64,000 nucleotides of DNA from Dysidea avara (Eukaryota; Porifera; Demospongiae; Dictyoceratida; Dysideidae): the NCBI RefSeq assembly GCF_963678975.1, contig NC_089285.1, positions 9,162,694-9,226,693 on the forward strand, in the 5' to 3' direction. The stretch's first letter is position 1. Every line of letters starts with the position of its first letter. The position numbers and the translations under genes were made by a program. The notes beneath the pieces were generated by a model that saw only the letters and a list, made by a program, of their open reading frames with translations, did no database searches and was not told the DNA's origin. Below are positions 44,653 through 55,654 of this stretch, piece by piece.

Positions 44653-45104
44653 TAGTCTCGCGTGGCCAGACCGCTTTTTTCCGTATATTGGGTGGGGAAA
44701 AAAAGGGTCTGGTGCAACTCCAATAGCTGTTTACTTCTGAGCCGTCCCCACATTCCGGGGACGCTAATTGAATAACATTGGTCACAAAGGAGGTGCCATG
44801 ACGTCAGTAAGTTAACTAGAGATCTGTTTATCTTTTAAACGAATCTTAATTTGCTCCGATGTCTCTTTTTTTTAGCGTCTTGAAAGTTAATCCTCATCGT
44901 GTAACAAGACTCACAACCGGAGCAGAAGTGTAGGAATACTTCATAGTTTACTGACGTCATGGCACCTCCTTTGTGACCAATGTTATTCAATTAGCGTCCC
45001 CGGAATGTGGGGACGGCTCAGAAGTAAACAGCTATTGGAGTTGCACCAGACCCTTTTTTCCCCACTCAGTATACGGAAAAAAGCGGTCTGGCCACGCGAG
45101 ACTA
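44653..45104. mobile_element. MITE sharing termini with the 10-kb unit
   Basis: A 452-bp element made of two near-identical inverted arms of about 159 bp (44653-44811 and 44946-45104), starting TAGTCTCGCGTGGCCAGACC. Subterminal AAGGGTCTGG lies about 53-62 bp inside each end. The centre (about 44812-44945) is unrelated to the arms. No coding capacity. Confidence 0.9.
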
Positions 45105-45120
45105 GGAATGCCTATCATTG

Positions 45121-45687
45121 GTTGACTAGTTAATTAACCCTTTAAGGACTACAGTAATTTACGCAGTGCCTACCCTGAAAACCCGTAAGTTTTATGATAG
45201 TAGTGGGGCTTAACATTGATAGGTGCATAAGGGCTAATACAAACTGTAGTACAGATTCGCCTATCAATAATAAGCAGAACTATCTAAGTTATTAGTGTGT
45301 AGAACTTACCATTTTAAGCTTTGTTAACACTGGTGACGATCTGTCTTCTTCACGATGCGATCTGTTACAAACCATTGCTTTACTCCTTTTAAAGAGCGCC
45401 ATCATGTGATCTTGTATATCATTATATGCATCTCTAAATGAAGAACACCGTGAAGTTTATTGTAGTTCAATATGAGCTACAAGGCATAGGCGTAGGAACA
45501 GGGGATGCCACAGGAACAGGGGAGGCCACAGGGGCCAGGGCCCCCCTAGTCTGTGGCCATGGATAGATAGAACAGGCCAGGGCCCCTCCAGTTTGCAGCA
45601 GGAATCATTTTTACAGTAATGCACCATGTGACACGTAATAATTATATATCACTGGCCTACTTGGACGCTGATAAGCTGAGGTAAGTA
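45121..45687. other. No supported gene
   Basis: Short spacer between mobile elements. A local GC-rich, partly repeated patch (GGGGATGCCACAGGAACAGG) lies at about 45485-45600. A TTAACCCTTTAAGGAC string at about 45136 resembles piggyBac-like ends, but no partner was found. Confidence 0.4.
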
Positions 45688-46053
45688 AGGGGGTTTCCGG
45701 ACAGCTGTGGTTTCCGGACATTTCACAGTCAACTTGCTCTTACATCACACAAACGAAACCGATTTTGCTGAAATTTGGAGCTAGCAATGCTGTAACATTG
45801 CTCTCTTCGATAGTGGTATAAACAGACTCCAAACGCTTTTGACTGTAGCAGGGGCTTGCGAACTCCTAAAAGATGCATTAGTATTTTCGCTCAAAAACTT
45901 TTTTTTGAGAACCCTCACGACAAAATTAAACCCAATAAGCATGAATAAAGGAATTCACTACACTTAGCAATCATTGTTTGTGATGTATCAAGCCTGTAAA
46001 GTTGTTACAATCACTGCACACAGTAGCATTACCGAGCATTACGTTGTTTCGTA

Positions 46054-46295
46054 CGGGGGTTTTCAAGTCCGTTGTCCTATTATAATTGCGCATGCGCTAA
46101 AAACCTACTAACCGAAGCGCCATTCGCTGGTGATAAAGGAGTCACAACAACACAGTGAGTAATAGTTTTACCACATTTACAATCATCCATAATAGGGCAC
46201 ACACAGTTACCTGATCTCACTTGAATCTGCCATTTCTTTCGCACTGCTAAGCGCATGCGCCAAAATACATAGGACAACGGACTTGAAAACCCCGG
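46054..46295. mobile_element. MITE with GGGGTTTTCAAGTCC ends
   Basis: A 242-bp element with inverted repeats GGGGTTTTCAAGTCCGTTGT and TCCTAT, flanked by TA. Each arm holds a GCGCATGCGC palindrome (about 46089 and 46252). TA-targeted, so likely Tc1/mariner/pogo-derived. It sits between the pogo element's left end and its transposase start. Confidence 0.8.
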
Positions 46296-46371
46296 TATTG
46301 TAAACACACATGCGCACAAAATGTATTTGAATTTCTGCGCGGGAATTTCAATAGCTATTTACCTATTTAGC

Positions 46372-48176
46372 ATGCAGAAGAGTTATAGTGGGAACGACAT
46401 TGAGAAGGCACTTTCTGAGGTTCGTAAAACGGATGGATTAACTGCTCGTGCAGCAGCAAGGAAGTATGGTTTGGCTTCCAGTACACTGCATGATCATTAA
46501 TTTTACATGGAACTGTAAAGAAAGTTGGAGCTGGTGGTCCGACTGTATTGACCATGTCTGAAGAGAGAGAAATTGCCATGACATGCGTTGCACTTGCTGA
46601 GATAGGGTTTGGAATAACTCGTGCACTGGTTGAAGTAGTTATATTTGACTACCTGAAAGATAATGGTATTGAGAATCCCTTTCGTGGAGGAGTACCTGGG
46701 AAAGATTGGTGGCAACGCTTTAAGAGAAGGTGGCCAATGATCAGTGAAAGGAAGCCTCAGCATTTAAGCTTAAAAAGGGCTCAAGCAGGGAATGAAGAGA
46801 TTCTGAGAGCTTGGTTTGATAAGGTGAAGGAGGCACTATCCAAGAACTGCTTACAAATTGATGATGAGGCTATTTCTACTAGGCTATGGAACTGTGATGA
46901 AACAGCCTTTTGTACTTCAGTGTCCTCCCAGAAACTGTTAGCAAGACGTGGAATGAGGACAGTCCATGAGATTGGAGGTGGATCAGGTCGGCAGTATATC
47001 ACAGTGTATTGTGCTGGTAATGCTCATGGGGAAAGGCTGCCGCCATTTATTCTCTACAAGGGGAAAACATGTATCAGAGATGGATGCAGGGTGGTCCTGC
47101 AGGTGCAGTTTATGGTATAAGTGAGTCAGGTTGGATGGATGCAAGCAACTTCTTATCATGGTTTTGTAAGTTGTTTTTACCTGCTGTGGCACATTTGACC
47201 AAAACTGCACCAGTAGTATTATTCTTTGATGGTCACTACTCACACATCAGCATAGAACTAATTAATCAAGCTAGAGCCAATAAAGATGTGCTTATGTACT
47301 TTCCACCAAACACCACACACTTGCTCCAGCCTCTTGATGTTGGAGTATTTGCACCATTGAAGAATGCATGGCGAGCTATCCTTAAGCAGTACAAGCTGGA
47401 AACCAGAGGAGAACATGCCAGCAAAGAGGTTTTCCCAAGTTTAATTGCCAAGTTGTGGGAAACATCCTTCATGCCAAAACACTGCATAGGCGGATTTCGT
47501 TCTGCAGGTCTCACTCCATTCTCTCCAGAGCATGTGCTGCAAAAGCTAATGCCCATCCATGACTGCACCAGCACTAGAGCTTGAACCAGAGCAAGACAAA
47601 CAAATTGACAAGGTCAATCCAGTCAATCCACCCAAGCAACGTACAACAAAAGTTACATGCACCAGTTGTGGAAATGAAATGGTGCCCACAACTCCCACAG
47701 TGAAGATGTGCATTACATCGTACTTTGCTGGTATTTTAGAAATACAAAAGCATAAGCCAAAAGTTGGGGAGAGAAACAATTTGAAATCCGTCTTGAAGGT
47801 GAAGTGCTGACAACTGATGAGTTGATTGAGCTTCTAGAAGAGGAAAAAAGCACCAAGGAGAAGGGCAAAAGCAAAGGAAAAGCGAAGAAGTGTCACGGTG
47901 AGGAACAAGTTGCAGGTATGTGCTATTAGTGTCATACAGCTAATGCAAATAAATTTCTGTACAGTGATCTCACAGTTTCCTTATTTCACAGAAGCCAGTG
48001 CAGATGTGGATGAAAATAAGTGCCAGGAGTGCGGCTGCCTTTATGATAATGATGAGCACCCTGAGGCATGGATTGGCTGTGACAATGACGATTGTGGGCG
48101 ATGGTTCCATTATTGGTGTGCTGGTTTCCGCAGAAAGCGGAGTTCTTGGAAGCAGTTCATCTGCAAATATTGCTGA
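46372..48176 (+). pseudogene. pogo-type transposase with PHD finger, broken
   Basis: It opens with a psq-like helix-turn-helix (SYSGNDIEKALSEVRKTD, ARAAARKYGLASSTLHDH, 46378-46497), then a stop and frameshift. The second frame (46548 on) has a CENP-B-like DNA-binding region (PGKDWWQRFKRRWP, LSLKRAQAGNEE) and the first catalytic Asp in LWNCDETAF (about 46891). A one-base shift near 47062 leads to PAGAVYGISESGWM, FFDGHYSHISIELI (second Asp, about 47225) and HLLQPLDVGVFAPLKNAWR (third Asp, about 47335): a DDD pogo core. The C-terminus adds a CTSCGNEM region and, after a GT-AG intron (47916-47991), a PHD-type finger CQECGCLYD ... CDNDDCGRWFHYWC ... CKYC ending 48176. A PHD at this position is found in some invertebrate pogo transposases. 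Confidence 0.8.
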
Positions 48177-48632
48177 AGACTTTCTGAGTCCATACACAAC
48201 AGTGTTAATTCTGTAGAGAGTTTTGTTGATTTTCCGTCTGGGGTTCAAATCCGTCCTGAAATCCGCATTCAAATCATTCACTTCTGACATTGTAAACTAT
48301 ATATCTCTACTTCTTATACACCTTTACATAATTGAAAATCGTTATAAGTATTAATACGAGCCATCACAGTCACCAAGCCTGCCAAATGAACACAAAACTA
48401 TAGTGTCCGGAAACCCCCGCCCCACAAAATTATTACAAAAATTGAAACTTTAAGTTTACGTCATTCGTTCTGCAGCCACAGTAAACGTGCAGGGCTGAAA
48501 TTTTGCACGTTGATACGCCTATCTATTGGCTATCGTTATAGCCCAAAAGTATTAGAAACAGCCTTGGTTTACAGAAAATACAAACGATTCTTTGAAGTAC
48601 ATGCAAAGTTTGTCCGGAAACGCCCGTCCCTA

Positions 48633-49174
48633 CCTTATGTTCCTTCCTTAACTAGTGAAATGTTGGTCCTAGCATAGATTATCTATGGTCCTAGTTTATT
48701 TGAAATAATATTAGAGGCGCTTAAAATGCTATGATAATAAGCTACACCTCACGTGTGATTCCAGTCAAAACGCAACCTCTCCAAAAAACGCATATTTCGT
48801 CAGTTTTATTTGCTAACGCCATTAAAATAAAATTTCTAAATACCATACGCGCTAAGTCCGCAACCGTCACTAGCGCCATCGTAACTTGCCTTGAAAGTCT
48901 TGATCCATACGTAATTCTACATACATAACGTTACATCATCGTTCTAACACGTGGTAGTTAATTAGCAACGAAGCTGCTTTCGTGAGGTAGCTACATCGCA
49001 GAGTTTTAAAAAGGTAAGTACCGCATTCAAGCTTGGTACACTTTTGTATTATACATTGCATACAGTATTTTCAAACATTGTTAGCAACAATAATGTTTAC
49101 ACTAGCCTATAGTATAGTTAAATAATGTGTCCCACTGTTACAAGAGTTGATAAAAATTTTACAAAAAAAAACAG
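48633..49174. other. Upstream region and possible leader exon
   Basis: No long frame. A GTAAGT donor (after TTTTAAAAAG, at about 49013) and the acceptor before 49175 (TTACAAAAAAAAACAG) suggest a non-coding leader exon ending at 49012 for the large transposon-type gene that follows. Confidence 0.4.
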
Positions 49175-50001
49175 GTCAATTTGATGACTTCCAAGTCTCA
49201 TCTTCTATGACTTCCAAGTCTCCAGTATCTGGCGACAACCACTCATCACCATGCTCCAGTGCAGCCAGAAATGATAAGCAGTGCTGTCTCTGTGGGGGGA
49301 AAGACAGTACAATGTCACAATACAAAAAGGTTGCACTGTGAAAAAAGCTCAGAATAATAAGGTCTATAACAGTCTTATTATGTTAGTATTGGAATGAAAT
49401 AGTACAGCATATATTAATAGATTAAGACTTTACTATAACAAGCTTATTGAATACATTTAAGACAGTCATATATTAGAGATTAAATCACTAGTATAGTGCG
49501 GTGTATTATCAGACTATACTAAGCCTATTTCAACCATATATTGGTTACTATACTACTGTACTTTTTTACTTTCCTATAATCTGTGGCTACCTTAATTAAA
49601 TAATTTCTATAATTATATTTGTAATGAATTTAATTCTGTAAATATGTTAAACCACAATAGGTACAGCTAGTAAATCAATGTCTCCTTGGCCATGACAGTA
49701 TCAAATCAATTTCATCATTTATCAGTCTTTATCCAACTGCAGCAGGTAAGACAGTAAATACAATTCACAAGTTCCATTACTAATACCATACCTGTTTCAC
49801 TGCTCGTACAAAAGTCTCAATAGTAGCAGTGAAATTTATCCCGTATTTCACTGGTAGCAGTGAAAAAGTTGTAATTGCAATTTCATTGGCTAGAATTTAA
49901 TGTAGCGCCAATTAGTGTCGATGCGTGTTTAGTACATAGTGACAAATTGCGTACATAGCAAAGCTAATGCAGCATATGCAGCGAGTATGGTATTAACTGG
50001 G

Positions 50002-50149
50002 AATAGCATGGGTAGCAGTGAAATTTGGGATAAATACCATTCTTGTTGTATTGGAAAATTTCACTCGGCTCCGCCTCGTGAAATTTATCCCCATTTCCAA
50101 TACAACACTCGTGATATTTATCCCAAATTTCACTGCTACCCATGCTATT
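50002..50149. repeat. Hairpin / small fold-back repeat
   Basis: AATAGCATGGGTAGCAGTGA at 50002 pairs with the complement ending at 50149. The inverted arms (50002-50063 and 50078-50149) also contain AAATTTGGGATAAAT and TTGTATTGGAAA, around a GC-richer loop (TCGGCTCCGCCTC). Related AGCAGTGAAATTTATCCC motifs occur upstream at about 49826-49870, so more copies of the same repeat lie nearby. Confidence 0.8.
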
Positions 50150-50229
50150 ACTAGTACAAATTACCTGTATTATCATCACTATGTAGAACTCTATGACAAT
50201 CTGTTAGCCGTCTGGTAGAACTGTCGCAC

Positions 50230-51110
50230 AGCTCTAATACAAAGATGGTAAATATAATGTTTATTCTGGACAATCGTTGGACTTACAGTTTGTAACAATA
50301 AGAATCTCATAAAACCGAGACCTTGTCTGGAAGCCTAGCATTACCATGTAGAATGACGGCTAGGTCCCACAACTCTATTAAAGATGGTAAATATAATGCG
50401 TATACTGAACAATCATTGTACTTACAGTTTGTAACAATCTTTTAAAACTGAGACCGACAATCCATGTACAACTAAGACAAGTCTGATAAGACCAGGTCTC
50501 GCAACCCCAAAAGGAGGCAAACATAATTCATATTCTGGATTACTTGGTGTACTTACAGGTGTTATCAGTGAGTCTAACCAGACATAAAACAGCCACTTAG
50601 TATGTGACTTTGTTGGGCTAATGTGTACGTAAGCTCACAAGAAGCATCTGATACACTGATAACCAAGTCCAAGAATCTTGTAATCACTAAGTACAACTGA
50701 AACAAGACTAAATATAATATAATTTGCATATTCTCAGTGAACTTACTTTTGTTAGCAATATGAGCATGGTCAGTGAAATAAGGACAAACAAGATGGAACA
50801 GGTTCTTGAAAGCACTCAACTCATTTACAGTGCCAGACGAGGTAGCAGCCGTCAGCTGTTGATAAAAAGTAGTGAAAAACATGAAGAAATGAGACCGGTT
50901 CCCAGAAGAAATGAGACCAGTTTCCACAAACCTAAGCGAAGGTAAATATAAATTGTATACTGGACACTCTCAGTGTATTTACTTACAGATGTTAGCAATA
51001 CAAAGAATCTCCTAGAACTGAGACCAAGTCTGTAATTCCTACCCTATTGAAAAGAAAATGAATAAAAACACAATCAGGTTTATTGCACTTACAGCTGTAA
51101 GTAATTAGAA
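50230..51110 (-). repeat. Tandem exon-like units, each ending in a GTAAGT donor
   Basis: On the minus strand the pattern repeats at least four times: a short exon-like block containing a GACC(A/T)(A/T)GTCT or TTGGTCTCAG motif, then TT(T/A)..TTACAAACT or TTGCTAACATCT, then GTAAGT followed by an AT-rich stretch with a TCCAGTATA-like motif. Donors lie at about 50276, 50423, 50562, 50750, 50988 and 51095. Open translations of successive blocks are alike (GLSSRRFFVLLTS, GLSFKRLLQT, GLGFMRFLLLQT). This looks like exon duplication by unequal exchange, within the CACTG element. Confidence 0.5.
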
Positions 51111-51364
51111 GATGACGTTGAACAACTCCGTGAAAAAAGAACCAAAAAGTCCACACATGGTCGCTACCAGATTCTTTAACGGAAGCAGCTGCCATTGAAG
51201 GAAACTAACACTGCAGATGTTGTACACTGACAGCCTGTAGAACCAAGAGGTTCGACAAGAAACTGTACCTCTGAAGAGATAATATACAAAATCATATGAG
51301 CAGACCATGCATACTCTTACCGTTGATGGCTGATGAACTGTGTCCACTCGTCATCCGCCATAAG
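51105..51364 (-). CDS. Small spliced ORF inside CACTG element
   Basis: Exon 51364-51321 starts ATG at 51361 (MADDEWTQFISHQ) and ends at a CG/GTAAGAG donor. The next exon begins at 51270 after TTATCTCTTCAG and continues in frame (GTVSCRTSWFYRLSVYN) to a stop at 51105, giving about 80 residues. No domain is recognised. A candidate upstream leader exon ends at a GA/GTAAGT donor near 51511. The region around 51740-51775 has AAGATGGC and a GCATGCGC motif, as in TATA-less promoters. Whether it encodes a protein or only a spliced RNA is open. Confidence 0.4.
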
Positions 51365-54300
51365 CTGAGATAACAGGATATAAAACATGTAATACGTACA
51401 CAGCAACACCAAAGTTGAATCATTTGCAGGCCATTGTCATACAATACACAATAAACAATTTAATACGGCTAAACCTATCGTACAAGCTATCATTTTAGTC
51501 TAATACTTACTCATCTAGAGCTGTTTTCGATGGCTGCCATTGAAGGAATTGTCCACTTGGCTGCGCCACTTCACCACTACTATGACAGGCCAGCAGGGAT
51601 GTACAGTTGTGGTCCATAACTATCATCGTGGCTCATTGGGCGATGGCGCCGATCGCACACACTCTCTCCGCGAGATACACCGTCCGAGCACACCACCATA
51701 TCACTCACATTTACAACCTATGATACAACAATAGCGACAAAGATGGCAACTTAATTGCATCTAATACGCATGCGCACACCACTGACCCCATCAATTTTAG
51801 ACAAGCATTACTACGAAGTTTTGCAGGTGTGCTAACTGTGCCAGAAAATCTAGATCTTAGATTTAATAATTAATTTTTCTGGTATTATATGCTTTGCCAT
51901 ATGAAAATGTGTGTGTATGAAATTATCACAACAAACTGAAGCTAGTTAGCTAGATATAGTGATTAACAGAAGCGTAGCTACTTATTGTAAAATCATCATG
52001 ACTTTGTTTGGTACAGTAAAAAAATCTCAAGTCACATGGGATGGTGAAGCTATAAAAATAAGACAATAATGAGATCTGATGGTGAAGCTAAAAAGTTATC
52101 ACATTTAGTTAAGTAAACAAAGCCATACAAAGAATGTGTATTAAACTAAAGTATAATCTGTTTCTCATAATATAAGATGGGGTTTATACTAAAGTATAAG
52201 ATAGTTAGTATAATGCAAGACTATACTGAGATTATTTGTATAGTTTAAGCCATTAGATATACCATCTTATATTCCTCTTTTTTCACAGTGTTGGAGCACA
52301 AGTAAAAAGCTTCATCACACAACACTGTGATCAAAGTTTACAAGGTGAGGAATGGATCTGTAGGAAGCATGTGATAGAGGCACAGAGGTACTGTAATAAT
52401 GATGGCTATGTGCCTAAGTGGAAAAGGGTCAGCACCTGTAGGACACCCCCAGATATTAATAAAAGGTGTGGTAATCCAATTTGTGCCAATTTGGAGTGTG
52501 AAAGGGTAATAAAACCATCATTTGCACCACTAAATGAGATTAAGGCCTTGTTTAATCTACGCAGTCTTGAGAGCACTTTTGTGCTGTGTCAAAAATGCTA
52601 CTGCTATGCATATAATGTATTCCATCCCAAGGAAATTTGTAAATCATGTGGAGCCGTCCCTAAGGCAGGTGAAACTTTCAACCGACACAGTCCTCATTCA
52701 GGAAAAGTAACCGAGCACTTAGGAAAACAATAGATAGTGATATCAATATTACCCCACAAGACATACTGTGCCACAGTTGTTATAAGCTACATAACAACAT
52801 ACTAAAAGAAATGAGGAACCCAGGCAATGCAGGGTCAAATGGTACACTACAGGACAAAAGGCATGAATGGGCATCCACTGTTAATGATAAAGGAACAAAC
52901 ATACTTACCAAGTCCATTTTGAATGCAGTCATATTTGTGGCTGAACATTTGATACACCAGAAAGCAGTGCTTCTTCCATGGGTGTGCAATGTATTTCTGG
53001 ACACACACTCACAGGCACTAGCAGGAAGTAAGCCAACACCGTCACCAATCCTGGAGGTTGGAGAAAGCACTGTTAAGTTTAGTTCACGCTGGCTCCTTAA
53101 CCAGCTGATTTTATACCTTAACCAACACATGTCATACAAATGCATACACAAAAGATTTGGAACAATATTGTATCGTAAGGGAGGAGACATACTCACTAGT
53201 CTTTCATGGGCACTAAGTAACAGTAACATGCATGTTGATGATGATGAAACAATTCACGCTACTATTCTTGAGCACGAAACGACAGATAAACTAATACTCT
53301 ACAAGGCAAGCAAAATTGTGAATCGCTTACTGCAAGAAGAATCCAAGAAGTTACCAAAAGATGAAAGTTTATTGTACTTTAATGTGGACACATACTTAGA
53401 CAATATAAACTCTTTACTGGTGCAATTTTTAAACATCAGCGGTAAGTACAAGGCAAGAAGCAAGTGCCTCAGAAAGACAGATAAGCAGCCATGTTAAAAA
53501 GGTTCGCATTTACTTTATACTATGTCTACTGCTTTTTTTGTAAAAACCCCAAACAGCCAACACCAATACACAACATCCTTGCTGATGCAGTAGAAGTTTG
53601 TTCTGGATCACGTCATCTATTAAAGATACTAAACAGACTAGGGTGTACACGTTCATCAGATACACACGACAGATTTGTTACCCAACATGCAGAAAGTAGA
53701 TGGTGTAAAGATGTATGGGACGAGCTGAACAGCAATGTATTTACAATAGCATCTGTCGATAATTTTGATATACTAAAAAGCCATTCAGCAGTATACTGTG
53801 GAGATCAAAATCGTAGCTATCATGGTACTACCTTACAACTTGTACAGCCAGATCCATCACTTATTTACCATCCTATAGCCATGGAAGACAATGTTATGAC
53901 ACCACAACCTGCTATAGAAGACACACCACAGCCACTGACATACACTCAACATTGAAGGAGATCATCATCTCCAGGTACCTCTCCACATAAGTTGGGTAAA
54001 GTTGGACCGAAACGAATGAGAACAGTTACACCAAGAGATATAACAAAATCCATTAGTGAAAGTAGCCTGGAGAGCCGGTTGTCAGATACCCAGTCTGTAG
54101 GGATTAACTTGATTGGACAGCCACCTGTAACAACATTAACGCTTAACAATTTTTTTGAGAATGTAAACAAACACAAAAAACAAGAGGAACTCAAAGAAAA
54201 TATGTTAATGTATGTATTTCAAAAATGTTCACTTTACCAACATTCCAATGAAGCCACCATTTTGAGAGACATGCGGTACTTTTTAAATGCAAGTTTTCCT

Positions 54301-55654
54301 ATTCAACTACAAGCTTCACGTGTACACTATATGGAATTGATCAATGAAAACCCTGATAGTGACAAAACAATGTCTTTGGTAGCAGAGGAAGTGTTAGAAA
54401 AGTTTGAAGAAAAAGTACAAGAAGGCTGGATAGTGCTTGTTGGGGATGGAAAAACATACCAGCATTTAATGAACATAAAAACTACGTATGGCAAGGCATT
54501 ACATAAACTATTGATTTTCCTGGTGACTGGCACATATTAAAGAATTTTCAACCAGTTCTTATGAAGCTATATTATAATGCTGGCCTAAGGGAGCTAGCTA
54601 AGGCATTAGGTTTTCAGGGTGCAACACTTACTTCACTGGAAGGTTGCAGTAACTTTAAGTGCACACACCGATTTTTACTGCAAGTTTGGGAAGCTCTGTA
54701 CAGAGAAATGTTAAATGTGTACATTACAAACACTGATTCAAAGAATATTGTTGAAAGTGTTAGGTGTATTATAGCCACTGCTATACAAGAAAACCAAACA
54801 ACAGACGGTATAGCTTTACGAATCAAACAATTACTAAATGATTCTAATGTATACAATAAGTTTCTTAATTTTGCCCAGCAACAAATGGACGATGCATGGA
54901 AATTATGGGTGCAATTTTTATTTCACGATTGCTACTGCTACATTAGTCTCTACTTAGCAATTAGAGGTAGCAAGTACTAGCAACTGGGACATGCGCATAT
55001 CTAGCCTAAAATTGATGGCCCCTCTGTTTGGAGTATTTGACCACACTACATACCAAAGAATAATTCCACATCACTTGGCAGATATCCAAAAATATCCTGG
55101 ATCAATTTTAACATGCTTACAGTCTGGTGGGATTACAGTCAACATTACAGGACAGAAGTGGCACGCACTAGCACTTGATGAGGCACATGAAATGTGCATA
55201 AATAAAGACCTAAAGGTTGCTGTTGTGCGCCCCACTGATGCTTACATACAGAAGACTACACTATTTCACAATGATAGAATTAAGATTTATAAGAACCTAG
55301 AAGAACAGTTATTTCCTGAGAAAGGTAAAGTAGCCGCACAGACCAACACCACTACAGATACCACACCATTAACTAAGCAGCAAGAAGAGAACATCATACA
55401 AATGTGCACAGCAATTAAAACCAACAAACTATTTGAATTACAACTGACTACTAACAACAGAGGAATACTTAATGTATTTACAGGACAAAAAGCAACAACA
55501 GAACAAGCAACTGATATGTTAAACTGTCGACAAATAGGTAACCAGTCTTTTGAAACATATGTAAAGTATTATATATTGAAACAACCAAAGCTAGTCATTT
55601 CGCAGGCTGTTTGACCCTACAGATGGTTCACTAAGGCAGCCAGCTTGCTATCTG

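Larger units (their letters stand above)
34529..45104. mobile_element. Composite TIR element with 9-bp target duplication
   Basis: Bounded by GGAATGCCT on both sides (34520-34528 and 45105-45113). The first unit, 34529-44654, has 52-bp inverted repeats starting TAGTCTCGCGTGGCCAGACC that differ at one base between 34529-34580 and 44603-44654. The second unit, the MITE at 44653-45104, begins with the same 20 bases and overlaps the first by TA. Only the outermost ends carry the duplication, so the pair appears to have inserted as one unit. Contents: a broken RT gene and two nested ISL2EU-like transposons. A 9-bp duplication would fit Mutator-like transposition, but no matching transposase lies inside. 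Confidence 0.85.
45688..48630 (+). mobile_element. pogo-like DNA transposon
   Basis: Flanked by TA (45686-45687, 48631-48632). The left end has GGGGGTTTCCGGACA twice in tandem order (about 45691 and 45708). The right end has the complement twice (TGTCCGGAAACCCCC at about 48404 and TGTCCGGAAACGCCC at 48611), so end-binding sites appear duplicated on each side. Contains a broken pogo transposase with a PHD finger, and a nested MITE at 46054-46295. Exact right boundary uncertain: either 48424 or 48630. Confidence 0.7.
49334..52290. mobile_element. CACTG-ended (CMC/EnSpm-like) element, 2957 bp
   Basis: Ends CACTGTGAAAAAAG in perfect 14-bp inverted orientation (49334-49347, 52277-52290). Flanked by TTG (49331-49333, 52291-52293). 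Removing the element and one TTG makes the interrupted gene read straight through (SQYKKV then GAQVKSFI). CACTA/CACTG ends with 3-bp duplications are the hallmark of EnSpm/CACTA elements. The subterminal regions are rich in ACTATACT and TATAAGA motifs. No transposase is encoded; cargo includes a minus-strand spliced gene candidate, repeated exon-like units and a hairpin. Confidence 0.85.

Noticed and set aside
34529..45104. Endogenous virus or bacterial contamination explaining the YqaJ nuclease genes
   Set aside because: YqaJ is known from phages, but here it is paired with THAP/DDE transposases, TIRs, GT-AG introns and AT duplications, which fits ISL2EU-like transposons.
50230..51110. CRISPR-like repeat array
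   Set aside because: The units are long, diverged and unequal in length, carry splice signals, and sit in a eukaryotic transposon.
52261..52293. Splice acceptor (TTTTTTCACAG) for a 3-kb intron of the large gene
   Set aside because: The same string is the right inverted repeat of the CACTG element, the left end mirrors it, and removal with one TTG copy gives exact frame continuity.
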